Source of the DNA: Neoalteromonas facilis
GTDB taxonomy: Bacteria; Pseudomonadota; Gammaproteobacteria; Enterobacterales; Alteromonadaceae
Assembly: GCF_002807665.1 (NCBI RefSeq)
Contig: NZ_PEAY01000004.1
Span: forward strand, 617,856-681,855
DNA: 64,000 nt
Direction of reading: 5' to 3'
Shown piece by piece: positions 53,788 through 62,710 of the stretch. Position 1 is the first letter of the stretch, and every line of letters begins with the position of its first letter. The position numbers and the translations under genes were made by a program. The notes beneath the pieces are model-generated. The model was not told the origin of the DNA. It did not search any database and saw nothing but the letters and a program-made list of their open reading frames with translations.

Positions 53788-54907
53788 ACGCTTGGTATTG
53801 CTCATGCTACTGAGCACCGGACTGGCAATTCTCTATTGGACTGATTGGGGAAATAGCCCCACGGAAGTCTATCAATGGCAGATCCCTGATGGCTTTCCTG
53901 CGCCCAACGTGCCTGAAGATAACCCGATGAGTGAAGCAAAAGTCACGTTGGGAAAGGCGTTATTTTTTGAACCCGCACTGAGTGCTAATCGCGCCATGAG
54001 CTGTAGCACTTGTCATATACCAGAACATGCATTTGCAGAGCCGCGTCAAACGTCTTCAGGCTCTACTGGGCAAATGGTGCGCAGGAATGCGTTAGCGTTG
54101 GTGAATGTCGGTTACAACGGCAGTTTAACTTGGGCACACAATGGACTTAAAACAATTGAGCAGCAATTGCTGATCCCACTATTTTCGGAACACCCGATTG
54201 AAATGGGGATCACGGGTCATACAGAAGAGGTTCTAAACAGGTTTCAAACCGAGGATTACCTCGCCCTATTCGAACAGGCATTTGGGACGCGAGAGGTTTT
54301 GTTTGACCATATCGTTAAAGCATTGGCGAGCTATGTACGAAGCTTAGTATCGTTCAATTCACGTTTTGATGATTATGCATATCGCGGTATTGATGAGGCA
54401 CTAAGCCCTTCAGAATTGCGTGGCATGGAACTGTTTTTTTCCGAACGGCTTGAGTGTTTCCACTGCCATGGTGGTTTTAATTTTACTCAATCCAGCCAAC
54501 ACGCTTTTCAACAACTCGATTTAAAACCTTTTCACAATACTGGCTTATACAATGTCGATGGAAGGGGCGCATACCCCGAAATTGATCAGGGACTGATTGA
54601 AATTACGCTGGACTCCAAAGACATGGGGCGCTTTAGGGCACCAACATTACGTAACATAGCGCAAAGTGCGCCTTACATGCATGATGGCTCATTGGCGAGT
54701 TTAGATGATGTGATTGCATTTTATGCTGCTGGTGGGCTTGGCAATGGCATCAAAAGCCCGCTTAAAAGCCCCTTTGTTGCTGGGTTTACCTTGACGCCAC
54801 AAGAACATGAAGACTTGAAATCCTTTTTACACAGTCTAACCGACGATACATTTTTACGTGATCCAAATCATCAAGCACCGATAAACCCGCCTAAAGTCAA
54901 TGATTAA
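53780..54907 (+). CDS. mbnH: MbnH-like di-heme enzyme (MauG/cytochrome c peroxidase family)
   Basis: Periplasmic di-heme c-type enzyme of 375 residues with an N-terminal membrane anchor or signal (residues about 4-20). Heme sites are C75-S-T-C78-H79 (ACH-type CSTCH) and C226-F-H-C229-H230. FFEPALSANRAMSCSTCHIPEHAFAEPR and GRFRAPTLRNIAQSAPYMHDGS are typical of the di-heme peroxidase/MauG group. Paired with MbnP, it is expected to use peroxide to oxidise a residue in its partner. Methanobactin biosynthesis genes (mbnA, mbnB, mbnC) are not in the window, so the pair probably serves general copper handling. Confidence 0.87.
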   Translation: MIKRLVLLMLLSTGLAILYWTDWGNSPTEVYQWQIPDGFPAPNVPEDNPMSEAKVTLGKALFFEPALSANRAMSCSTCHIPEHAFAEPRQTSSGSTGQMVRRNALALVNVGYNGSLTWAHNGLKTIEQQLLIPLFSEHPIEMGITGHTEEVLNRFQTEDYLALFEQAFGTREVLFDHIVKALASYVRSLVSFNSRFDDYAYRGIDEALSPSELRGMELFFSERLECFHCHGGFNFTQSSQHAFQQLDLKPFHNTGLYNVDGRGAYPEIDQGLIEITLDSKDMGRFRAPTLRNIAQSAPYMHDGSLASLDDVIAFYAAGGLGNGIKSPLKSPFVAGFTLTPQEHEDLKSFLHSLTDDTFLRDPNHQAPINPPKVND

Positions 54908-54991
54908 GCCTATTTTTCATAGTGCATCGAGCTATATTCTTTGCTATCTTCGTGAGATAACAAGTCATAATTGCGCGTGGAGATAATAATA

Positions 54992-55321
54992 ATGACAGAT
55001 AAGCCTTTTTTGGTGAGTGGGCGAAATACTCTCATTCATAAAATTAGAAAGCTCGATCTACTGATATTGAACGGTGAAGACTTTCCACCAGTGTTGGTAA
55101 CTCATAGAGGTATCAAACTCTATGAAGGCAAGGTGCCAGACAATAAGCGCGAAGCCAAAATGATGGATATGGAATTGGTTGATGTAACCGTAGGTGAAGT
55201 CTTTGGTGACGAGAAAACGTTGATATTCGTACAAACCTTAAATGGTAAAGAGTACAAAATCGATTATTCAAAAGTAGGCACGCCACTTTTCATTAAGATC
55301 CACTTAGATAGCGCTCTGTAA
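54992..55321 (+). CDS. Conserved-looking hypothetical protein
   Basis: Small cytoplasmic protein of 109 residues, start ATG 54992 nine bases after GGAG. It begins MTDKPFLVSGRNTLIHKIRK and has alternating beta-type strands (VLVTHRGIKLYEG, ELVDVTVGEVFGDEKTLIFVQT). No signal peptide, cysteines or known motif are seen. Single gene downstream of mbnH with its own ribosome site; no function is proposed. Confidence 0.6.
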   Translation: MTDKPFLVSGRNTLIHKIRKLDLLILNGEDFPPVLVTHRGIKLYEGKVPDNKREAKMMDMELVDVTVGEVFGDEKTLIFVQTLNGKEYKIDYSKVGTPLFIKIHLDSAL

Positions 55322-55673
55322 TCGGGTGAAACTCAAGGTTTATGGCGGCGAGTACACGTCGCTTTGACATTCTGGGGCTGTAGCGAGACGTTGCGCAGCC
55401 TCATTGAATTCTTTAATACCTCTACAATTTTTCTGCTGGCTTTGTCCTTCTACCCTTCCATTGTTAAACCTCAAAGTTTCCGTGCATAGTTACAAAATGT
55501 GTCGCTCAGACGCCTAAAATAGCCGAATCATGGATGATTTACCGCCGCTTTTGGTCAGTTAATCGCAATGTCGCAAATAAGGGGCTTTAAGCGCAAATAT
55601 GCAGCTGAGTTGATTTTCCTCGTCTAGTGTTCGTCCTGCACGTATCCCATTGTGCCAATAAGAGGAAAACAAA
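55322..55673. other. 352-base region without a called gene
   Basis: No convincing open frame, tRNA, repeat or terminator was seen. The right end carries AAGAGGAAAAC, the ribosome site of the next gene. Confidence 0.5.
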
Positions 55674-56009
55674 ATGAGAATTAATTTACGAAAAGCTATT
55701 GCCGTTCCTGTTTTAATGATGACTTTTGGGTTGACGACTTTGTCAGTGTCAGCTGCACCAATGGACACCACGCTGGAAAAAGATTTAGTGCGCATATGTG
55801 AAGCACTAAAGAGTGACAGCAAACTGCAATTACATCGAGCGGTTAAACGTAGCCGCCTTAGTTTTAAACAAATAAATCAAGGTTTGGTATGCAACGGTGA
55901 CTCTGCGCAAGATTTCGCACTTAGTCACGATGCGCAACAGACTGCAGACCTGCTTGCTCGCAAGTCAAAATTGAATACAGAAGTGTTAACCGCACGCCGT
56001 TTTGAATAG
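55674..56009 (+). CDS. DUF3718-family periplasmic protein
   Basis: Protein of 111 residues with a signal peptide ending in TLSVSAAP (about residue 28). The mature part resembles DUF3718, a small exported family of Alteromonadales, with two cysteines: LVRICEALKSDSKLQLHRAVKRSRLSF then GLVCNGDS. Function unknown. AGAGGA lies 8 bases before the ATG. Confidence 0.75.
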   Translation: MRINLRKAIAVPVLMMTFGLTTLSVSAAPMDTTLEKDLVRICEALKSDSKLQLHRAVKRSRLSFKQINQGLVCNGDSAQDFALSHDAQQTADLLARKSKLNTEVLTARRFE

Positions 56010-56121
56010 GAGATTGGATAAAATAGACACATTCTGTCGTAATTTCGACAATTTGTCCCTCAACCTAGTGGTCTAATCACAGTCGAGTGGAGAGTTTGAT
56101 TAGGTCTACTATAGTTAATGT

Positions 56122-56214
56122 GTCGGCGTAGTGAACCGACCAATACATATAGCAGTAACTGTGTATTAATTCCTGGTAAGTTGGGCTGTATGGAAACATT
56201 CAGCCCTTTTTTTT
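56122..56214 (+). ncRNA. Structured leader or small RNA ahead of the LytTR gene
   Basis: Three hairpins follow each other: GTCGG/CCGAC (56122-56140), AATACA/TGTATT with inner CAGT/ACTG (56142-56167), and the terminator at 56183-56214. This lies wholly before the next ATG at 56235, so it could be a small RNA or an attenuation leader. No clear promoter was fixed; a TACTAT element lies at about 56106. Confidence 0.45.
56183..56214 (+). terminator. Strong terminator 21 bases before the LytTR gene
   Basis: GGGCTG and CAGCCC pair, extended by ATG/CAT around a GAAA tetraloop, followed by eight T. It can end DUF3718 transcription, a small RNA, or regulate entry into the LytTR gene. Confidence 0.85.
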
Positions 56215-56234
56215 AACAGCAGGCAAAGGGATTT

Positions 56235-56996
56235 ATGTACTCATTTTTGATCCTAGATGATGAACCTTTGGCAAGGCAGGGACTTTCTCTCCACCTGAAT
56301 AGTTGCACTGATGCCGTTAAGACCGTGTGTTGTGAAGATGCGGAAGAGGCTCTCGTGCTTGCAGAGCAGAACCATTTCCACGCTATTTTTTTGGATATCG
56401 ATTTACCTGGTATTAGTGGTTTTGGATTCTTGGACGAGTTACAGCAACGACTCGAGAATATTCCACCTGTTGTATTTACAACCGGGCATGCTCAATTTGC
56501 GTTAAAGGCCTTTGAATACCCGGTACTGGATTATCTGGTAAAACCAATTTGCCAATCACAAATACAGCGCGCACTCGCAAAACTGAATACATTGCACGGC
56601 ACACATCTTACCGAGCAGCCGGCACGATTTACCGCATCAATGACACAGCCCGCGCCGAGCAAAGTCAGTTTCCGTAATGGCGCTTCGTGGCTTCATCTTT
56701 TAGTCAACGATATTTTTTGGATTGAAGCGGCGGGTGATTACATGTGTATTCATGCGAAAGAGCAAGATCACATCATTCGCTCGACATTGCGTTCACTTGA
56801 ACAACAATTGGGGCAGTGGCAGTTTGTTCGAATTAATCGTTCATCGTTGGTCAATATGCAGCACGTGGAAAGCTGTCGCCCTTGCAACAATGGTTGCTAC
56901 CAGATTTTCTTGTCAGATAAGCGAACATTACGTGTCAGTAGAAAATACAAAATGTTAATGGATGAGGCGAGTCACGAGTTTTTGATGGTGAACTAA
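56235..56996 (+). CDS. LytTR-family response regulator
   Basis: Protein of 253 residues. The receiver domain (about 1-120) has LDDE, phospho-acceptor D54 in IFLDIDLPG and the conserved lysine in DYLVKPI. A LytTR DNA-binding domain (about 145-250) has DIFWIEAAGDYMCIHAKE, RSTLRSLEQQL and FVRINRSSLVNMQHV. In Gram-positives LytR-type regulators control lrgAB, which follows here on the same strand. No LytS-type kinase gene is adjacent. Confidence 0.92.
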   Translation: MYSFLILDDEPLARQGLSLHLNSCTDAVKTVCCEDAEEALVLAEQNHFHAIFLDIDLPGISGFGFLDELQQRLENIPPVVFTTGHAQFALKAFEYPVLDYLVKPICQSQIQRALAKLNTLHGTHLTEQPARFTASMTQPAPSKVSFRNGASWLHLLVNDIFWIEAAGDYMCIHAKEQDHIIRSTLRSLEQQLGQWQFVRINRSSLVNMQHVESCRPCNNGCYQIFLSDKRTLRVSRKYKMLMDEASHEFLMVN

Positions 56997-57065
56997 GGTC
57001 GCATTGTTTTCATTCCACGGACTCAGCTAGTATGTCATTACTATGCGTATTCCGTGGAACTTGGT

Positions 57066-57437
57066 ATGTCCAAATTATTGCGCACCGCACTTTTTCAAAT
57101 AGTTGGGCTGTTTGTCATTGTCGGTTGCTTTGAAGCTGGAAAGTGGCTTTCTTTTCATATCCCACTTAATCTACCCGCTCCCTTGTTGGGGCTTCTTCTA
57201 CTGTTTATTGGGCTTGTTGTATTCAAGCGTGTCCCTGAGCCAGTGCAGGTTGCTGGATCTCCGTTATTAAATCATATGTCACTGTTTTTCGTTCCCGCGA
57301 TCATGGGCGTATGGCACTTTAGAGAGATACTAATGACTGAATGGCCAAGCTTTGTTGCCAGCATCGTAGTGTCTACCATTTTAGCCTTTGCATTGGTCAG
57401 CAAATTAGCGGACAGATTTACGCGTCCTAAGGAATAA
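57066..57437 (+). CDS. lrgA: LrgA/CidA-family membrane protein
   Basis: Small integral membrane protein of 123 residues with about four hydrophobic segments. The family pattern is PAPLLGLLLLFIGLV and LLNHMSLFFVPAIMGVWHF. CidA/LrgA proteins act as holin-like or export modulators. ATG 57066 follows GGAA; a GTG at 57054 is possible. lrgB follows 8 bases downstream. Confidence 0.87.
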   Translation: MSKLLRTALFQIVGLFVIVGCFEAGKWLSFHIPLNLPAPLLGLLLLFIGLVVFKRVPEPVQVAGSPLLNHMSLFFVPAIMGVWHFREILMTEWPSFVASIVVSTILAFALVSKLADRFTRPKE

Positions 57438-57445
57438 TTGAGTCA

Positions 57446-58126
57446 ATGTTAGTGCAAACTTTTCAGTGGGGCCTGATTACCCTAATCAGTTATGGCGTTG
57501 CATTGCTTTTATTCAGGCGATGTCATAAAAACCCTCTGGCCCACCCGATTATTACGACAGTAGTGCTGGTGGCAATAGTATTGGCTTTACTGAAGGTCAA
57601 TGTGGAGACTTATCAATCCGCCGTCGCCTTTTTGCATTGGTTGTTAGGCCCGGCAACAGTGGCATTGGCAATTCCCTTGTTCCGTCAAGTTCAGGTAATT
57701 CGTAACTTCGGTTGGCGGGTTATTGTGCCCATTTTGTTAGGCGGAATTGTTGCGCCACTGCTGGCTTGGTTAAGCGTGCTCCTGTTCTCTGATTCGCTAA
57801 GTTTACAAATGACCATGTTGGCAAAATCTATCACAACACCGTTGGCGATGGACGTAGCCGGAGCAATTGGTGGTATACCCGGTATGGCTGCGGTTATTGT
57901 GATTACGACTGGAATTGTCGGTGCTATTGCCTCTTCATGGTTGTTTAGGGTAATGAAGGTGAATAATCCCATTGCGCAGGGGATTGCGCTGGGAACAGTG
58001 GCCCATGCAGTGGGGACATCGCGGGCACTGCAAATGAACGAAACAACAGCAGCATTAGCGTCGCTGTCGCTTTGTTTAAACGGTATTTTTACCGCACTGG
58101 TATTGCCCATCATGTTTGGATCGTAA
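57446..58126 (+). CDS. lrgB: LrgB/CidB-family membrane protein
   Basis: Partner of LrgA, 226 residues, with about six hydrophobic segments. Typical regions are FLHWLLGPATVALAIPLF, KSITTPLAMDVAGAIGGIP and GIALGTVAHAVGTSRALQMNE. Presumed transport or cell-lysis control with LrgA; the pair lies after the LytTR regulator, matching the lytSR-lrgAB arrangement except for the missing kinase. Confidence 0.9.
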   Translation: MLVQTFQWGLITLISYGVALLLFRRCHKNPLAHPIITTVVLVAIVLALLKVNVETYQSAVAFLHWLLGPATVALAIPLFRQVQVIRNFGWRVIVPILLGGIVAPLLAWLSVLLFSDSLSLQMTMLAKSITTPLAMDVAGAIGGIPGMAAVIVITTGIVGAIASSWLFRVMKVNNPIAQGIALGTVAHAVGTSRALQMNETTAALASLSLCLNGIFTALVLPIMFGS

Positions 58127-58253
58127 TTCAGAGGTTAAAGAAGTTAGTTAAATCGCCGCTACATAATGAATCTATTGGCAATTTGTTTGCTATCGACTAA
58201 TACTTAACCCATCAACCACCGGCTTTAATTTGCGGTAAAGGGTGTAATCAAAG

Positions 58254-59243
58254 ATGTACTCAGTATTAATTTGTGATGACTCACTAGTGGCTCGTAAGCA
58301 AGTCGCTAAATGCCTGCCGCAAGATTGGGAAGTCGCTGTTCATTTTGCCAAACACGGCCGTGAAGCCATCGAGGCGCTTGAATCTGGCAAAGGACAATTG
58401 TTGCTGTTGGATCTGAATATGCCGGTAATGGACGGCTACCAAACGCTCAAAGCGATTCAAGCAAAAGGGCTTAAAACCAAAGTCATTGTCATTTCGGGTG
58501 ATATTCAACCTGAAGCTCATGAAAGAGTTAAAAACTTAGGTGCAGTGGATTTCATTAAAAAGCCTGTTAATGCGGCTGTATTACAGCAAGTGCTTCGCGG
58601 CAACCACATTCTAAAGTCGCAAGATGAAGTGGAAGAAACTCCTGAGTTAGATCCTGAAATTCGCGATTGTTACCAAGAAATCACTAATATTGCGATGGGG
58701 CAAGCGGGTGACCATCTCGCACGCATAATGAATGTGTTTGTTGAGTTGCCGATTCCGAATGTGAATCTGATTGAAGTATCTGAATTGCATATGATGCTGT
58801 CAGATATTGAAACGCATGAACAAGTCTCAGCGGTATGTCAGGGGTTTTTAGGTCCAGGGGTTAGCGGAGAAGCATTATGCATCTTAAGTGATTCATCGTT
58901 CGGTGACGTAGCGCGGATCTTAAATATTGATGGTGAGGTGGACGACCAATTGCAATTAGAGGTTTTAATGGACGCGGCCAGCATTCTGATTGGCGCCTGC
59001 CTATCTGGGCTTGCTAATCAAATGGATCTGGCTTTCAGCCAAGGGCATCCAGTGGTGCTTGGGCAACATCAAAGTGTAAGTGACATCATTCGCACAAACA
59101 AAATGAAGTGGAAGCGTACTTTGGCTATCGAACTGAGCTATGGTCTGGAAGGATACAATGTGCAATGTGATCTGGTGTTGTTATTTACTGAAGATTCGAT
59201 GGCCACTATGAACGCCAAACTTGCACATCTACTAGAGGATTGA
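58254..59243 (+). CDS. Response regulator with CheC-like phosphatase domain
   Basis: Protein of 329 residues. A receiver (about 1-115) has CDDS and the acceptor aspartate in LLDLNMPVMDG with FIKKPV; residues about 130-325 form a CheC/CheX-like domain, with EITNIAMGQAGDHLARIM and the related second half ASILIGACLSGLANQMD. The domain probably removes phosphate from the receiver or other chemotaxis regulators. No chemotaxis cluster is nearby. A PAS-protein gene follows after 2 bases. Confidence 0.85.
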   Translation: MYSVLICDDSLVARKQVAKCLPQDWEVAVHFAKHGREAIEALESGKGQLLLLDLNMPVMDGYQTLKAIQAKGLKTKVIVISGDIQPEAHERVKNLGAVDFIKKPVNAAVLQQVLRGNHILKSQDEVEETPELDPEIRDCYQEITNIAMGQAGDHLARIMNVFVELPIPNVNLIEVSELHMMLSDIETHEQVSAVCQGFLGPGVSGEALCILSDSSFGDVARILNIDGEVDDQLQLEVLMDAASILIGACLSGLANQMDLAFSQGHPVVLGQHQSVSDIIRTNKMKWKRTLAIELSYGLEGYNVQCDLVLLFTEDSMATMNAKLAHLLED

Positions 59244-59245
59244 CC

Positions 59246-59746
59246 ATGACCGACGAGAATTTGAAGGAGTTACTCGAATTTCATTGGATGATGGATATGC
59301 TGCAGACGGTGGATGTGGGTATTGTCGTTTTGGACCGTGAATACTGCGTCAAAGTTTGGAATGGGTTTATGGAAAGCCACAGTGGACTGTTACCCAGTGA
59401 AGTGCGGAATAAGTCCATTTTTGACCTCTATCCCAAGATTAGCAAAGAGTGGTTCATGCAAAAATGTAAGCCGGTGTTTGAATTAAGAACGCGGGCATTT
59501 ATGACATGGGAGCAACGACCATTTTTACTGCAATTCCCCAATTACCGCCCGATTACTGGTAGCGAAGACTTCATGTATCAGAACATTACGCTGGCGCCTT
59601 TGGTTTCGGCCACAGGGCAGGTTGAGAATATCAGTATGATGATCTACGACGTTACCGATATTGCTGCGGGCAAAAAGCAGTTGGAGTCTCTGCAAGTGAG
59701 TGTTTCTGAAGATTCCGAGCGTCGCCAAGGACTTCGTCAAAGTTAG
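59246..59746 (+). CDS. PAS-domain protein
   Basis: Cytoplasmic protein of 166 residues with one PAS fold (about 15-145: MLQTVDVGIVVLDREYCVKVWNGFME and a C-terminal PAC-type strand MMIYDVTDIAAG). ATG 59246 lies six bases after GAGGA. It is closely linked to the REC-CheC gene, so the two likely exchange signal. No output domain is present; ligand unknown. Confidence 0.8.
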   Translation: MTDENLKELLEFHWMMDMLQTVDVGIVVLDREYCVKVWNGFMESHSGLLPSEVRNKSIFDLYPKISKEWFMQKCKPVFELRTRAFMTWEQRPFLLQFPNYRPITGSEDFMYQNITLAPLVSATGQVENISMMIYDVTDIAAGKKQLESLQVSVSEDSERRQGLRQS

Positions 59747-59803
59747 ACAATGTGGCAAGTGATTTGCTGTATAAATCCTAATTGTATTGTGTGATCAGGT
59801 TTC

Positions 59804-61528
59804 ATGACGTCCATATTCCAGTGCTTAGCTTCGGTGCGCGTTTGCCGAATAAAATATGCAGTGCTTATCATTCTCTCATCATGCTTGCTGGCCTGCGGCG
59901 GTGGAAGCGAGGGTGAGCGTCCAACGCTATTTATTAACGCTGGTGTTGATAGAGAGGCGACTGAGCTTTCTGCGGTTTCATTAAGCGCTCAAGTACAATC
60001 CGACAGCGATAGCTTAGCTTATAGCTGGACCTCATCACCCAGTGTGTTGATCAATCATCCCGACCGTTCTGTCGCAGATGCTAGCTTTGTCGCCCCTGAA
60101 GTTACACAAACCACCGCATATACATTTACCGTGCAAGTCTCAGATGGCGCTGGAAATACAGCAACAGATCAAGTGGTCATCAATATTACACCGCTTAATG
60201 AAGCGCCTGTTGCTAATATTCAGGTTGAGCCTTGGCCTGGATTAGATGCGAATGTATACCCTGCTGGTGAGACTCTTGTGTTTGACGCCAGCGGAAGCAG
60301 TGATCCTGACAACAGTGCTAGTGATGCAATCATTGCCTATGAGTGGCAACAACTTGCCGGAGAAGATGTTTTAACCGACGTTGTAACCGATGCTGCATTG
60401 CTGACGATTGCGACGCCTATCAGTGCAGAGTCACAACAATTGCAGTTCAGGTTAACTGTTACCGATGTTGATCAAGCTGAAGCCAGCGCTGAAATCAGCA
60501 TATTCATTCAAAGCCAATCAGATACATTGCCTTTGGTTGATGCGGGATTGTCACATGATGTATTCAGTGGAGAAATAATCCTCTTAAACGGCGTTGCATC
60601 CACTTCAGTACCCAGTGCAGAACCCTTGAGTGTTGTGTGGCAGGTGGATACTGGTGACGCGGTATTTATTGACCAATCATCCAGTAGTCAAACCTATGCA
60701 ATTGCGCCATCGGTCGCTACGGCTAAAACTATAACGTTTAGTTTTAACGCAACAGATGCCTACGGAAATGTTGTAGCGGATACGATTGATGTAAACGTTG
60801 AGCAACAACCGCTCACCGCGCTAAACGATACCGGTGTTACTCAGCAAGCCACTACCGATACATTAGAAACACAATATGTACTCACGTATCCAGGGCAAGA
60901 TGGTCAGCGAGGGCAAGATGTCATTGCGCAAAATGGTATGTTGGAAAAGGCAGGGCGTGGTCAGCACGGTTTTGATTTTACTCGTCTCAATCAAAATGGA
61001 GATGAAGTGGATGATGTCACGCAACCATGGCGCTGTGTTCGTGACAACATCACAGGATTGGTTTGGGAAATCAAAAGCGAGAATGCAGGCCTTCATTCCA
61101 CTGACAATACGTATAGCTGGTACCAAGAAGATGCCAGTGGCGGTTTTGATGGTGAGCTAAATGGTGCTGATACGCAATGCACCTTGGCAGAATGCAATAC
61201 CACCGCATACGCAGCTGCGGTGAATGCTGAAGGCTTATGCGGCTTCTTTGATTGGCGCTTACCGAATCATAATGAACTGCTGTCAATTGTGCATTTTGGA
61301 GCAGAGTCGGGCGCTGTTGTTGATACCGATTATTTTCCGGCAACGGGAGATGTCGCTAACGCACCAATATGGTATTGGACAGTTCAACCGAATGCTGATG
61401 GGGTTCAAGATGAAGAATCGCGCAGTGCATGGGCAATAGATTTCGCTAGTGGTGTTGATAATTTCCTCAATAAAGAAGCCGCAGCATATGTGCGGTTAGT
61501 GCGTGCAGGGAGGACACAAGATGACTGA
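59804..61528 (+). CDS. Lipoprotein with PKD-like domains and DUF1566 C-terminus
   Basis: Exported protein of 574 residues with lipobox LLAC (C31) followed by GGGS. Three PKD/cadherin-like domains (about 45-345) carry the SSDPDNSA-type loops and end with NVEQQPLT. Residues about 370-570 form a DUF1566 (Lcl-like) domain with GLVWEIK, YAAAVNAEGLCGFFDWRLPNHNE and AYVRLVRAG. Likely surface exposed, possibly adhesion. It overlaps the next DUF1566 gene by 8 bases. Confidence 0.82.
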   Translation: MTSIFQCLASVRVCRIKYAVLIILSSCLLACGGGSEGERPTLFINAGVDREATELSAVSLSAQVQSDSDSLAYSWTSSPSVLINHPDRSVADASFVAPEVTQTTAYTFTVQVSDGAGNTATDQVVINITPLNEAPVANIQVEPWPGLDANVYPAGETLVFDASGSSDPDNSASDAIIAYEWQQLAGEDVLTDVVTDAALLTIATPISAESQQLQFRLTVTDVDQAEASAEISIFIQSQSDTLPLVDAGLSHDVFSGEIILLNGVASTSVPSAEPLSVVWQVDTGDAVFIDQSSSSQTYAIAPSVATAKTITFSFNATDAYGNVVADTIDVNVEQQPLTALNDTGVTQQATTDTLETQYVLTYPGQDGQRGQDVIAQNGMLEKAGRGQHGFDFTRLNQNGDEVDDVTQPWRCVRDNITGLVWEIKSENAGLHSTDNTYSWYQEDASGGFDGELNGADTQCTLAECNTTAYAAAVNAEGLCGFFDWRLPNHNELLSIVHFGAESGAVVDTDYFPATGDVANAPIWYWTVQPNADGVQDEESRSAWAIDFASGVDNFLNKEAAAYVRLVRAGRTQDD

Positions 61529-62054
61529 AGCAATGCGAAAACTTATGTTGGGGATGGTTATGGCGCTTGGCGTTTTGAGTACGCATGTATTGGCGCAGGA
61601 ATGTTTGCCCGATAGCCCTCAAACAACGCCAAGTGCCGAATTTTTAGAATTAACCCCTGAACAAATTATTCATTCTCGCACCGGGCTTGTATGGATGCGT
61701 TGCGCCCTCGGACAAACATGGGATGGAAACAGTTGTGAAGGCGATGCGTCACAGTTGACCTGGCAAGAGGCGCTGCAACTCGCTCATGGCTATCAGCTTG
61801 GAGATTCGCTAGGATGGCGACTTCCTAACCTGAAGGAATTATCGACCCTTGTGGAACGTCGATGTGTGCGCCCGTCGATCAATACACAATTCTTCCCTAA
61901 TACACCACAAGATGACTTCTGGACATCCACCCCCTCAGTGCGTGATCCACACCGAGCCTGGGTGGTTGCATTCTTCAATAGCAGTAACTCACTGAAAGAT
62001 AAAGATCGTTATGTATTTGTGCGTTTAGTACGCAGTGCATTGCCTTCTGAGTAA
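61521..62054 (+). CDS. DUF1566-domain exported protein
   Basis: Protein of 177 residues with a signal peptide ending in STHVLAQ. The single DUF1566 domain has TGLVWMRCALGQTWDG, LGWRLPNLKELSTLVERRCV and YVFVRLVRS. ATG 61521 lies seven bases after GGGAGG. It resembles the C-terminal domain of the preceding lipoprotein, so the two may be a duplicated functional pair. Confidence 0.85.
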   Translation: MTEAMRKLMLGMVMALGVLSTHVLAQECLPDSPQTTPSAEFLELTPEQIIHSRTGLVWMRCALGQTWDGNSCEGDASQLTWQEALQLAHGYQLGDSLGWRLPNLKELSTLVERRCVRPSINTQFFPNTPQDDFWTSTPSVRDPHRAWVVAFFNSSNSLKDKDRYVFVRLVRSALPSE

Positions 62055-62110
62055 AGGGTGTGCAATATAGCAATATCAGTTGGTATTGATTGGCTTTAGG
62101 CATTTACACC

Positions 62111-62599
62111 ATGATCAAAGATACATTGAGCAAACTGCTTTTCGCCTGCATTTTGTTGCTGCTGTTACAAGTCCCGATTTTAGCGGCGCATTATGTGCAG
62201 TATTTGTCAGGGTATATTGCTGCCAATCAATCACAAATTGAGAAGTGGGAAACACTGTCATCAGATCATGCAGTAGAAAACATTGAAGCATTGATCGAAC
62301 GCCTTTTGAGTAATTCCGATGCCGTCGTTCGTCAAGATGCCGAAAATAAAAAAGATTTAATTCTCGAAACGAAAACCATGCGTGATGATATGGCATATTT
62401 GTCTTCGGCGAACTATCCGCAACAGTTAATTTTTATGTTGAGTCCTGATCGCGTAGGTCGACTTAAAGACGTTTTACAACAATTTAAGCCGGGAATACCA
62501 CTGACCATCCAAGATATTATTTGGAGTACAGGCATTGCAGTGTTACTGAATGCACTGCTAATGTTCGTTTATCGTGGGATAAAGCATCTCATCGAGTAA
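62111..62599 (+). CDS. DUF2937-like inner-membrane protein
   Basis: Protein of 162 residues with an N-terminal membrane segment (about 8-28), a helical middle (EKWETLSSDHAVENIEALIE) and a C-terminal segment near 137-155. The layout fits DUF2937 proteins of Vibrio and Alteromonas relatives. Function unknown. ATG 62111 is preferred over 62090 because the latter adds residues ahead of the first membrane helix. Confidence 0.68.
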   Translation: MIKDTLSKLLFACILLLLLQVPILAAHYVQYLSGYIAANQSQIEKWETLSSDHAVENIEALIERLLSNSDAVVRQDAENKKDLILETKTMRDDMAYLSSANYPQQLIFMLSPDRVGRLKDVLQQFKPGIPLTIQDIIWSTGIAVLLNALLMFVYRGIKHLIE

Positions 62600-62710
62600 C
62601 AGTCTGTCTGAACTGTCAATTAGCGATAATTATGCATTTCTTATCTTAACCTCCTTGAAATTTTTGCCTCTCAAGCCAAACTAGCAGCATAGATGTGTGG
62701 TAATGACTTT

